A stretch of DNA of 64,000 nt, from positions 992,001-1,056,000 of the forward strand of contig JAFEKR010000017.1 in NCBI GenBank assembly GCA_019022495.1, given 5' to 3'. A program made the translations under genes and the position numbers. Positions 12,120 through 23,650 of this stretch are shown here, in pieces. How positions within the stretch are numbered: the first letter of the stretch is position 1; every line of letters starts with the position of its first letter. The stretch comes from Epichloe hybrida (lineage: Eukaryota > Ascomycota > Sordariomycetes > Hypocreales > Clavicipitaceae). A model generated the notes under the pieces. The model did not search any database and was not told the DNA's origin. It was given only the letters and a program-made list of their open reading frames with translations.

Positions 12120-12260
12120 AGGCTAATAATAATATAGTTACTCCTATGTAGAAGGCTACGCATACTAGGAAGCTAAAAGCTAAGAAGAAAAAGGCTAAGA
12201 AGGAGGCCTAAAATATAGCTACTAAGGCAGCTAAGAATTAGGAAACTAATTAAATTCCTC
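12120..12260 (+). pseudogene. Lysine-rich coding-like remnant
   Basis: In one frame the sequence reads a Lys/Ala/Glu-rich segment (RKLKAKKKKAKKEA, about 12169-12210), then a stop, then IATKAAKN and another stop. Charged tails of this kind are common at the C-terminus of fungal pogo/Fot1-type transposases, which would fit the TA duplication, but the composition is too simple to prove it. The upstream frame is broken by stops that could be RIP products. I do not assign a function. Confidence 0.3.
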
Positions 12261-15200
12261 TTACTTTATATATGCCTAGCATATATAGATTTGCTTTAAT
12301 TAGTTCTATATAGTTTCTATATAGTGTGTTTTTTAATAAGGATATATACGCTATATATATTATACTAAGCAAAAGGCTAGATTAGTTTTTAATAGAAATT
12401 AACTAAAGTTAAGTGTATTTACCTATACTATATATATATATGTAATATATAACTATATATAGTAAAAGCAAAATATTATAATATAAAGAAAGGCGGATAA
12501 TGCGTAATTTGTGTATATACACTATATATATACTATATATAGTATATATGCTTATAGTTAGTTTAGTGTATTGTATTTAGTTATAAGGCACTAAAAAATT
12601 AAACTAACATATATATAGCATATACTTATATTCCTAATAGTGTAATCCGCCACTAGGTATTATCTAATAGCTAGCGTAATGTATAATATCTTTATAAGCC
12701 TAGGTATATTACCTAATTATATACTACATATATATACCTATTAATTTATTTATAGATTAGGCCCTAAGATATCCTTACTATAGAAGTTTATAAATAAACT
12801 TAAGCTTCTTATGTAAGTTATAAGTACACTATATATTAGGCATAACTAATACGTAATACCTAATAGGGAATAAGATAGCGCGTTTAAGCTTAAATATAGC
12901 TCTTTATTTCACTAGGCTAGTTATATTACTAGGAAATAATAAAATCTATAATTATTATATAAGGGTAATAATTATTTACATATATATAGTTAAAGTAAGA
13001 GTTTCATAGACAATAGCTCTTAGCTTACTAATAACTAAGAGGTATAATACATATTAAATACATACCTAACACATTTACTAAGGATATGCTTAGAGTACTT
13101 TATCTTCTATATCCTAAGAGAAAGCTTTTATATTACAAGAGCTAACTTTATAGAATGTATAGAAGAGTACTAGAATATAGAAGGTAAAGTAAGGTATATA
13201 GCATACTATATATTACACTAGTTAAACTATAAGGTAGCCCTTCTATATGCCTATTCCTCTCTCTTCTATTATTTATTTAAGCTCCTTTATATTATTAGCA
13301 TACTATTATAGCTATTATAACTATATATATACCTTATATAGTTTATTATATTCCTTTATAATAATAGCTCTAATCTCTGCCTTATTAAGCCTTAAGTTAT
13401 TTTTAAGCTTTGTTTTCTCTTTTTATATATATTATATAGCTTTATTAGTTAAGCTTCCTATATTACTACTATATATAGCTAATTATTATTACTTATAGGA
13501 TTAAGCATTATTTTTACCTATATTAGAGGGGAAGTCTAAGGTAAAGTTAAAGTAAGCCTAAAAAGAGTTAGTATATAATATTAATATAAGACTAATATAA
13601 ACTTACTATTTTATCCTTCTCCTCCTTAACTATAGGCGTGTGCGGGCAGGAGACTATTAGTATGCGCGGGTAAGAGCTAATAAAAATAATATTACTATTA
13701 CTCTTATTATTTACTTCCTTATTATCTTTTATATAAGGCTTATATTATTTAAGTTACTCTTATTCTTAGTGTAGAAGTGGAAGTTAAATAGGAATTAGCG
13801 TTAGGAAAGGGCTTAAGCTTTATTATATATATTATATAGTAAGTAGGGTACTTAGGGGATATATAGTAGATTTATTTCTACTAGGCGTAGGTAAATTATA
13901 GGGGTTCTAAGAATTCTAAGGAAGACTAGTATTTTCTTCCCTTCTTAGAGCTTATCTTTAGTAGGTTTTCTCCTTCCTAATAAGTATATTACTTATGTAA
14001 CTCTTATAAGAATAATCTCTCTAGGTAGGATTAATACCCTTATTAGCCCTAATTTACGCCTTTAGGTATTTCTTAACTATCGCTCTCTTAAGACTAGTAT
14101 ATTATTAGTATATGCTTTATAGAAGGAGTATTAGAGTTATACTTAAGAATTACTACTAAAAGAAATACTTATATTCTAGTAAATATATAATCTTCCTAAT
14201 AATTACTTTTCTTTATATTAATATTCTTTGCTATATATATCCTTTATTTAGGTTTTACTTTAGATATAGCTAGCACTAGTCTAGCTATTATCTAAGGGGT
14301 AAGCTTAGTATTAAACCACTTCTTATAGTTTAGATATATATTACATAAGTATATAATACGCTCCTTATATTTCTCTTAAGATAATATATTAAGAAGAGGT
14401 ATAATGAATTTCTTATTAGGTATATCTTAGTTAGACTTCCGCTAATTACGCTTAATATAAACATAGTAAAATATTAATAAATGCTCTAAATGTTTATACT
14501 ATATAAAATTTAGATACTACTTATATAAGTAGTCTCTAAGACTTGTTTATTATTAGTATATATATAGTATTTATAAAACTTATATATATCTCTTACTTAC
14601 TTAGTATTTATATCATAGGTAATAGCCTAGATTACACTTATTATATTAGCGTTTATATACTTTATATAGTGCTATCTAATAGCACACCTACTAATTATAC
14701 TTAACTGCTTAAATAAAGCAGAAAAGATCTATAATAGATTAGTTATAACACATATATATGTAAACTCTATTATTCACATATACCTCTTTATAGCTTTTTG
14801 CTATTAACTAAGTTATAATAACATACGCATATGTTTCTTACACTAAGATATATTAGCTTTATATATTAAAAGAAATAGCATATATATACTTAACTTCTCC
14901 TTATTATATAAGGAATATATAAGAATATTAGCTATTCCCTTAATCTACTAGAAGAAGAGGTTAATTTAAAGGTATTATACTTTTATAAAAGCTTTTACCT
15001 ATTCCTATAGGTATAAAATAATAAAGTAATTATTTAGTCCCTATATATATATCTTATAAATCCACTGTTTATTTAAGTTCTAAAGTTAATTAAAGTGCTA
15101 TTTACACTTTACGCTTATATCTAGTTAGTATATAGCAAACATACTCTTAGTATAAACTTACTTATAAGCTATAACCCTGCTAGGTATTATAGAAGCTAGG

Positions 15201-17725
15201 ATTAAAGAATTAAGCCCTACACCTTATCCTTATAATTAAGGGCTAGATAAATTTACCTTAGGGAATTCGCCTTATAATATTATAGGAATAAGGAAAGTAT
15301 AGAACTTAAATATAACCTCCCTATATAATAGTTAGTTAAAAATATAAGCTAGATATTATATAGTAGTTATATATATATAAGTTATTAATAATAAAAGATT
15401 ATAACATTATTTAATAGCTAAAGATAATGCCTCTTTAATATCCTATAGAATGCTTTTTAGAGGTAAGGGTATATAAGCATATATTTTACGTATAGTAAGC
15501 ATAAGAAAAGGGAACCTTTTAATATTAAAAGGAATAAAAAAGTTATATTTAACCTTATATTTATAGCTCCTAAGGTTCGCTTAGTGTGTGTAATAGAAGA
15601 CTATATTTTATTAGCATATAGCTGCCATATACGCGGTATATATACAGACTATATTACTTTTGCTTTAACTAGGAAATATCCTAAAATAAGCAGCGCTATC
15701 TGCTACTTATCTTAGGGGGACTAGTACTATATATCACTATATATTTAAGATATATAATATCTAAAGAATGCTTATTAACTTAATATTTTATATATAATCT
15801 ATTATTAAGGCCTTAGGGGCACCTAATACAGAACTCTTATATAAGATAAGTATAGAAGCCTTATATATAAAGCTAATTACTTATATCTTAATAACTAATC
15901 TAAGCTATTTGCTAGTCTTCGTGACAAATCAGCCCCTAATCCTTATTACTATTTATAACTAGCTAATATAGCAAATAGTCTAGCCCCTCCTAAATTAAGA
16001 GATAAGTAGTATAAGCACTATTATAGGTTATTAGTAAGTAATATATATAGTAACTATATGTAACTTATCTCTCTATCTTTTTCTTTAGTTTATTATTAAT
16101 ATTTATAGTTTTTAGATAGCTAGTATATATAGTTCTTATATTACTAATAAGCTTTAGATTAAATTCCTTATTCCACTACTTACTATACTTAATAAGTATT
16201 AGTTTAATATTAAGGCAAATCTTAATCCCTATATATATATAAGTTATACGCTAAAATTAGCTCTCTTATTATATTATTAGGAAATAGCTCCTAGGTAAAT
16301 TAGTAAACTAATATATAGACATTAAATATATATTATATACTAATAGTAGCTTTAGGGTAGTCTTATTTATCTTCCTAGAGTAGGTAAGATAGAATTAGAT
16401 TTAGTATATACTTAGCTTAAGTTAGAAATAATAAATAAATATATATACTTATAATGCTTGCTTGCTCTTAAATAATTTTCTTTACATTATTCTTACCTAT
16501 AATCTTAATATTATAATCAAGTGCTAGGATTATATATAGAATACTATTTACATAAGCCTTAGGGTAGCTAGGTAAGGCAAGGTAATTAATAATATACTAC
16601 ATATTAATTACACTTTTACTACTCTTTATAATTATAATTCTAGTAGTATTAATTATAAACTCTATAAAGTAAGCATATATTATATTATATTTATAGAATA
16701 TACTTACTTAAGGTATATTAAAAAAAATCATAAATTAACTTTAGTTCTTTAGGATTATCCTATAAAGTATTTAGTAATATACTAAGTATATATAATATAT
16801 ATAAATAAAGTATATACCTTATTAGTATTACTTCCCTAGCGCTAAATAATATTAGGTATAGTTAGAATAGCTTATAATTATGCTTAAGTTAGTATAATAA
16901 TAAAAGATATAAAGGATATAGTAATTATAAGTTTATAATATATTTTTAATAAAAAATATAAAGGATATAGTAATTATAAGGTTATAATATATTTTAAGTA
17001 TTATTAGACTTATAGTAAAAAAACTTCTTTATATAAAGAAAACTTTATATATAGTTAGTATATACTAGGCCTATATAAACTATATATAACGTGTTATCTT
17101 TTTAATTACTTAGTAGTTTACTTCTTTTTCTAGTAAATACTTATAATAAATTACTAAAGTATAATTATATATTATATATATATTCCCTCTATTTATGCTA
17201 ATTATATTTTCTCTATTATATACTACTCTTTTAAGTAGTGTAAGTATAATAATTCCTTTATATTATTATTATATATATAAAGCATATACTACACTATAGG
17301 TAATTAGTATATATAATATATATATACTATATTATATTTTACTTACTTACTTAGTAGTTTACTACTTCTTCTAAGCTAAATACCTATAATAAATTACTAA
17401 AAGTATAGTTATATATAGTATATATATTTCCTATATTTATAGTAATTATATTATTCTTATTATAGACTACTCTTTTATTATTTTATTAGTATATAAAATT
17501 TTTTAGTAGTGAAATTACTATAATTCCCTTACTTTACTACTATATATATATTATATATACTATATTATAAGTACCTTTACACTAATACACTATAGAAAGT
17601 AATATATGCCTTATATATACTACTTTACGAATATATTCTTACACTAATATACTATAGGACTTAGTATATGTATAGCATATGCCTTATATATGCTATGTTT
17701 TCTTACTACTTACCTAATTCGGGTT
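12261..17725. other. AT-rich interior of the 7.7 kb element, main part
   Basis: Mostly RIP-degraded sequence. A coding-like patch on the plus strand at about 13900-14110 has Leu/Ser/Tyr-rich reading (LPFLELIFSRFSPS) broken by TAG and TAA. Another patch around 15140-15330 is less repetitive than its surroundings. Neither is recognisable. Between 16900 and 17600 there are short direct duplications (AAAGGATATAGTAATTATAA at 16911 and 16959; TTACTTAGTAGTTTACT at 17106 and 17347), consistent with local tandem duplication. Confidence 0.4.
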
Positions 17726-17773
17726 GCAAGGCTTTACCCTGGATACGAGATCAACTTTGTTGCAGCCGAGATT
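17726..17773 (-). repeat. Right terminal inverted repeat of the 7.7 kb element
   Basis: Inverted copy of 10063-10110: on the minus strand it starts AATCTCGGCTGC at 17773 and continues to AAAGCCTTGC. The two ends differ by G-to-A type changes after base 38, so RIP has hit them unequally. Confidence 0.7.
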
Positions 17774-17775
17774 TA

Positions 17776-17937
17776 CTATAACCCCGTTAGGCTTATAGGG
17801 CAGGTGTGGGTCACCACACTAGGCCTTGGGGGTTCGCAATTACTAATTATCCGGAGGCCACGGAAGCTGGGCCTAATCCCTAACTAGATGGTGGCAGCGC
17901 GCTGGCTCGGACGAGCCCTAGGGAGGGGAAGGATAAT
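17776..17937 (+). other. TRIM internal region, right part, with polypurine tract
   Basis: GC-richer sequence, little affected by C-to-T change, with no coding signal. It ends in a purine-rich run (AGGGAGGGGAAGGA at about 17920-17933) immediately before the right LTR, as expected for the plus-strand primer site. This sets the element's orientation. Confidence 0.6.
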
Positions 17938-18111
17938 TATAAGGCGCTGTACGTAGGATTGTGGGGCGCGAGGCCTATAAGGGCAGCCCACAGGGTGCGC
18001 AAGCAATAGTACAGGTTTTAAGTAATTATAAGGTGTAATGTTAGTAATGGCTAGCATTAGCGAATCTTTTGGTCTATTAGGATTCCTAGCACACCTTCTA
18101 GGTCTCTTACA
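17938..18111 (+). repeat. TRIM-like 3' LTR
   Basis: Begins TATAAGGCGCTGTACG (the initial TG is TA here) and ends TCTCTTACA. It pairs with 9768-9941; the two differ by transitions only where I compared them. Confidence 0.8.
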
Positions 18112-18116
18112 AGTTT

Positions 18117-19288
18117 ACTCCTATTACTAGATATACAGTAAGGCCCCTAGTTAATTTAAATTTATAATTAAAGATAACTATAAATTTAACTATAAGATTA
18201 TTATTAATATTATATAAATTAATAGTTAACTAGTGCTTTATATTATTAATTTAGTAATCTTATTCTAAGTAGCCTAATTCCTTAACCTAAGGAAGTAAAA
18301 GGCTTAAGATATCTAGAATACTATCTAAGAGTGCTAGATTAATACCTATCTAGGACCTTAAGAATAGATAGTCTATAATATAAGTAATAACTTTACTTAC
18401 TAAATTTAAGTATTATACTTAATTAATATTAATTAAGACTAATTAAATACTAATTAAAGCCTATAATAGTATTAGAAAAGTTAAAAGATATTATAAACCC
18501 TTATACTAGGCTTATAATATTATTATAGACTTAATTAAAATAGAACTTACGCTAGAATAATATCTTTAAATAGCTATTAAAGCTATTAATAACTTTGTAA
18601 GCCCTAATAGTATAGTCCTAACCTTACTAGTCTTTAGAGATTACTTATAAATAATAGATGAGTCACTACTTAGTATTTCTATTATTTAATATACTAAAGT
18701 AATTTAGAAGGCTACTAATAAGGTTTACTATTACTTAGCTTTATAGTAAGTCTATACTACCCTTAGAGCCTAGAATAGCCTTAATATAGCACTTATACAC
18801 TAGCTACCTTTATTAGCTAATATATATATATAAAGAGAGAAGGGTAGCTAGTATAGCCCTTATAAGCTAATTACTACTAATAAGAAGACTTATATAGTTA
18901 ATATACCCTATAGCCTAGTAAAATTTTACTTTATAATAATAAAGCCTTACTATAAAGACCTATATATTATACAGGGGCTAGAGTAATAAGAGATAAAACC
19001 TTATAATATAAAGAAGGCTATAATAATACTACTAACTATTATTACTAAAAAAGAATTAGTAATTAAAAAAAAAGAAAAGCTATAAGTATTACTAAAGAGA
19101 AGTAAGGAATACTAAGAAAAACCCTTATAGTCTAATTTATAAGTCTAGATAAGCTTATAGAAAAGGCCTATGATACCTAGGTAACCCTGAGGGGAAGTTA
19201 GTAAGTTAAAAACTTATTACCTAGCCCTAAAGGAATAAAAGTAAGAAGAGGTAAAACTTTATAATTTTAAAAAGAATATTAGCCTAGT
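18117..19288 (+). pseudogene. Copia-A fragment: integrase region
   Basis: Third visible piece of the interrupted plus-strand Copia-A, aligned with 51440-52610 of the complete element. It begins in the pre-integrase segment and runs through the integrase core into the linker before RT. It is heavily RIP-mutated and keeps no open frame. It ends at the duplication TAAAC (19289-19293), where the minus-strand Copia-A inserted. Confidence 0.75.
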
Positions 19289-19293
19289 TAAAC

Positions 19294-19559
19294 TGTTGGA
19301 TGCACCAAGGTCCTGCGCAGGTAATAAATCCCGTATAAATTGAAGTCAATGATAGTTAGTTTAGTTAGTTAGCTAGCTAGGAAAGAGGGAGAAGAGAGGG
19401 AAAGTCTAGATGCTAGAAAAGTAGGCAAAATCCGTATGTGGGGCACAAAAGGGGGTGGCGAATTAATGCAGCTAATTATATTATGTGCATTACGCTAGAC
19501 CTATAATTAGTCTAGTCTTTGGCCACGATTAAACCAATGAAGATCCGAAGGAATTAACA
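19294..19559 (-). repeat. Copia-A 3' LTR of the minus-strand copy
   Basis: On the plus strand it reads TGTTGGATGCACCAAGG at one end and GATCCGAAGGAATTAACA at the other. It contains the diagnostic GGAAAGAGGGAGAAGAG and GGCCACGATTAAACC. Confidence 0.9.
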
Positions 19560-22500
19560 CTAGTAATCTCTCTTTTTCCTTTATAGCTAAAGAGCTTAAA
19601 AATGTAATAAAAATCAGATTAAAGGAAAGTGTATACTAGTGGATCCCTTAATAGGAATCCGCTGCTCTGATTAGCCGTTGTGACATTAGTTAATTAAATT
19701 AATCCATTATTCCTTACCTAAGCTCCCGTTTCCTAATATTATAGGTCTCTTTACCTATCCTTTAACACGAATTGTTAATTTGTTCGAATTAATTAAAGAG
19801 GAAAGTGATGAATTCGGTAATGCTTTTATTATCGCATCTGCCGGATTATTATTGCCGTTAATCCATCTGACTTCGTAGATCTTATGCCTCTTGTATAATT
19901 AATAAAGAGCTATAATATTAATTATTAGTCTCTTCTCCTTTATGGTTCCTAGCTTTATAAGACATTTATATAATAAAAAAGAATTAGTATAGAGAATCGT
20001 AGGAATTTGAGGCATCTTTAATTAATCTGTGATCTAATGTAGAGTTGTGGAAATTGCGTAGGTAATATCTACGCCTTGAACTATGCTATATAACTTGGAG
20101 GTAAGCGCGTTACGAGTAACTCTCTTGCTTTTTGTTAAGCTATACGTAATAATATTACCTTTTATAATAAAGGTATTATTGTCTTGCATTATCTCGTTGC
20201 CGATTATAATCACGTATCTAATCTATGAGCTTAAATCCTTGTTATTAGCAAGCAATCTATCTACAAATACAAAGAGCTTCGCCTCCTTAAGAACTAAAGG
20301 GATGTATTATAGTCTGTGTTATTAATTCTTAATCTGCTACTTAAGGTGTTTATTAAGGCGTGTAATATCTTTAGTAGAGGGCTCTTAGTGTTAAGCTGTA
20401 ATTAAAAGGTTATACGAAGCCTCTAGTTAATATATAGTTATGATGTAGCTTCCTTGCGCTTATTGCTCTATATAATCTTGCTTTACTGTTAAGGATTAAG
20501 GATTAACTTCCTTAATCTTCTAACTCTAACCTTTCTAGGTTAATATTAGCGAATTATTAGTGTTCTAGGTTAAGATATAGCTATTAAAGATAAGGGGGTT
20601 CTTAGTGGTTAATTGTTGCTTTTCTTTAGCTATGAAATTAGCCTTCTAGAGCTCTTTCTCTTCTTTTTAGAAGAAGTTATTATCGCTTAGGCCTAATGTA
20701 TTATTAGTTTGTATTCTAATAATACTAAAGAGATTCTTATTATTTAGGGCTATGATTAATAAGCAGGGATTGTAAGTTAAGGTTGTTATATTAAGGTTAT
20801 CCCTATGGTAACGGAAGTACGTTACCTACTAGTAGGTTCTGGCCTCTATAATCCCGTAAAGAGGTTTAATTAATTTAATTACAGTCCCTTCTAGAAAGAG
20901 ATATATAATTTGCTTTAGTAATCTTATGATAATTAGTCTTGTTAGCATTATGTGCAATTAAGTGTAAGCTTGCGTAATATTGCGAATCCAAAGGTAAATG
21001 CCTCTTCTTCTTAATAATAGAGTAATAGCTATAATAAGGTGTTAGCTTGCTTGTTGTATTGTTAGTAATTGCGTTAGGATGAATTCCTTTCCTTTGTTAT
21101 TATAGCCTTGTATAATAAGACGAGATTTCTCGTATAGTAAGTCCATTCCTTTGCCTTTAATTTCTCTAACTATATAAGAATTAAAGATTTTATGACCTCC
21201 GTGCTTCGCTGGGTTGAACTTAATGAATTTAAATACATTACGAGCTTGCAAAGCGTTAATCTTAGCTTAATTAGATTGCTTAAAGGGTTTTCCTAGGGTT
21301 ATAATCCTTCCTTCTTAGCGAAGCTAAAGGGCAAGGTTCTAATTAGCTTCTTCCTTTACTATAAGGAATACTATGCTTAGCATCCCTCTGGTTATAACCT
21401 CTTAAATAAAGGCCTCCTCTTAATCTTTGTTTATAAGTATATAGAGCTAAACTAGGCTAATATCCTTCTTAGGGCTATAAGGTTTTCTTTTCCTTACTTT
21501 TATTCCTTTAGGGCATAGTAATAAGTCTTTAACTTAATAGCTTCCCCTTAGGGCCTTTTAGGCTTTATAAGCCTCTTTATTAGACTCTCCTACACTTATA
21601 AATTACACTATAAGGGCCTTTCTTAGTCTCCCTTGCTTTCTCTTAGCTAGTACCTATAGCTCTTTACTATCTTCTATTAGAGGATTTCTTTTATTAGTAG
21701 TAGTTAGTTATATAGCTCCTTCTTCCTCTGTATTACTTAGCTATTACTCTAGTGGATTATAAGGCTTTATCTCCTACTACTCTAGCCCCTCTATAGTATA
21801 TAGGTCTTTATAATAGGGCTTTACTACTATAAAGCGAAACTTTACTAGGCTATAGGGTATGTTAATAGTATAGGTCTCTCTGTTAGTAGTAAGCAGCTTA
21901 TATAGGCTATACTAGCTACCTTTCTCTCTTTATACATATATATTAGCTTACAAGGGTAGCTAATATATAGGCGCTGTGTTAGGGCTATTCTAGGCTTTAA
22001 GGGCATTGTAGACCTGCTATGAAGCTAGGTAGCAGCAGACTTTATTAGTAGCTTTATAAATTGCTTTAGTATGTTAAATAATAGAGATACTTAGCAGCGA
22101 CTTATCTATTATTCGTAGGTAGCCTCTGAAGACTAGTAGGGTTAGAATAATACTGTTTAGGCCTGCAGAATTATTAATTGCTTTAATAGCTATTTAAAGG
22201 CGTTGCTCTAGCGTGAGTTCCGTCCTAATTAAGTCTATAATAATGTTGTAAGCTTAGCGTAGAGGTCTGTAATATCTCTTAATCTTTCTAATGCTATTAT
22301 AGGCTTTAATTAGTATCTTATTAGTCTTAATTAATATTAGTTAAGCATAGTGCTTAAACTTAGCGGAAGCGAATTTGTTGCTAGCGTCATGTATAATCTA
22401 TTCTAGAGGTCTGAGATAAGTATTAATCTAATATTCGCGGATTACATCCTAGATGTTTTAAGCCTTCTACTTCTTTAGATTAAGGAATTAGGCTGCTTAG

Positions 22501-23650
22501 AACAAGGTTACTGAATTAACGATATGAAGCACTAGTTAGCTATTGATTTACATGATATTAATAATAATCTTGTAGTTGAATTTGTGGTTATCTTTAATTG
22601 TAAACTTGAATTAACTAGGGGCCTTTCTATACATCTGGCAATGGTAGCAGACCTTGGTTAATTTCTTAATTACCTGGCGTTTAACTTCGTGACTAGCTTA
22701 GTAAAGGATCTTTATGAGTTATTAAACGGAAGGGTGACTAAGTTAACAATGTAATTAATAAATATCTCCTTCTAAAAGGTGGAAGGTAACTATTTCTTTT
22801 GCTTCTAGTAACCACTAAGGATATCCCTATTATTGTATAATAGGTATAGTCTTGTTGCCTTAGATAAGTACGTTAGCGAGGTTATTAATCTTGACTTATA
22901 TCTTATCTATATTAGTAATTAAGAAGAGAAACGGGGTGGCTATATTAAGGATGTAGAATTTAAGCTCTCTAAGTTCTGTAGGTATATAAAGGATTTCTCT
23001 TATAACTACTAATCTAGCGCTAAATGTAATAATTTAGGGTTTATAGGGGGTTACCTTTAATAAAGGTATTAATCTTAATAAGGCCTTTACTTATGCCTCT
23101 CCTATAGTTAACTTTCCTGCGGCGCTAGTGTTAGGTATAATCCCTCTAAAGATCTCTTTAGAATAGCGTTCTTTAGAGATATAGTAAATTAAGCCTTTAT
23201 CACACTCTTATGGCTTATAGAGCTCTTGCCTAAGGAATATGTGTTAGAAGGCTTAATTATTTAGGGTTGTAAGAATATTAATATTAGTAGCATTGTGGTT
23301 AGTTTATAATCTAGAGCAGAAGAATTATGTGATACTTAGGTATACTATTAATAGTAGCTCCTCCATATTATCATTATTGTCTTTAGCTTCTATATAAGCT
23401 ATAAGATATGCTTCCTAATTCTTACCTAAGCCTTTATTAGGCTTATTATTATTCTGCCCTTTATAGGAGGCAAGGAATACCTAGAATCTCTTCTCTAAAG
23501 GGGGTATATAATATGTTTTGCTAGCCTACTAGTAGTCCTTCTCCTTTTAATATTCTTTAGTAGAGTAATTAGAAGACTAGTAGCTGCTCTTACTATATAT
23601 AAAGTAGCGCTTAGTGCTTAGCCTAGGGCTTTGCCCGCGATAGCTTCCTC
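19560..23650 (-). pseudogene. Copia-A pol of the minus-strand copy
   Basis: Reading leftwards: protease with N-T-S-A (Asp to Asn) at about 23118-23140, pre-integrase and integrase at about 22690-21850, RT starting near 21290, and RNase H at about 20330-19880. The RT piece at 21251-21042 is open for 69 codons and reads NVFKFIKF, then IFNSYIVREIKGKG and ILTQLLTIQQ, a typical fungal copia RT entry. The RNase H segment is interrupted by stops. A short 3' untranslated region precedes the LTR (19560-19880). The region is a dead copy of the reverse transcription and integration machinery; family assignment is firm. Confidence 0.85.

Larger units (their letters stand above)
10063..17773. mobile_element. 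7.7 kb DNA transposon-like element with 47-bp terminal inverted repeats
   Basis: The left end (10063-10110) and right end (17726-17773) are inverted copies: AATCTCGGCTGCAACAAAG and the next 19 bases match exactly, then AGCCTT after two G/A differences. TA lies directly outside both ends (10061-10062 and 17774-17775), the target duplication typical of Tc1/mariner-pogo transposons. The size is far above that superfamily's usual 1-3 kb. The interior is extremely AT-rich, full of TATA-type runs, and shows no recognisable transposase. It may be a mariner-like element swollen by other insertions or a different large inverted-repeat transposon. The direct repeat CGTTAGGCTT just outside both ends (10041 and 17785) is unexplained. 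Confidence 0.55.
9768..18111 (+). mobile_element. TRIM-like LTR element carrying a 7.7 kb nested element
   Basis: Two direct 174-base LTRs (9768-9941 and 17938-18111) are flanked by perfect 5-base duplications AGTTT at 9763-9767 and 18112-18116, so this is one insertion event into the Copia-A copy. A polypurine tract sits just before the right LTR. When the nested inverted-repeat element (10063-17773) is removed, only about 280 bases of internal sequence remain, with no gag or pol. That is the architecture of terminal-repeat retrotransposons in miniature (TRIM), which depend on proteins from other elements. Orientation as + is set by the polypurine tract lying upstream of the right LTR. A third LTR of this family stands alone at 41292-41464. 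Confidence 0.75.

Noticed and set aside
12488..12650. Small inverted-repeat element suggested by GGCGGAT near 12492 and ATCCGCC near 12644
   Set aside because: Only about 7-9 bases match and no target duplication is visible, so it could be chance in this composition.
13247..13498. 83-codon open frame on the plus strand
   Set aside because: Leu/Ile/Tyr-rich reading typical of TA-rich DNA, inside the decayed 7.7 kb element, with no domain, no context and no conservation visible.
17690..17887. 65-codon open frame on the plus strand
   Set aside because: It spans the right inverted repeat and the TRIM internal non-coding region, and crosses an element border.
20083..20325. 80-codon open frame on the plus strand, with relatives at 42083-42283 (+) and 27035-27274 (-)
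   Set aside because: Each is the opposite-strand shadow of the Copia-A RNase H region, confirmed by alignment to the coding strand in other copies.
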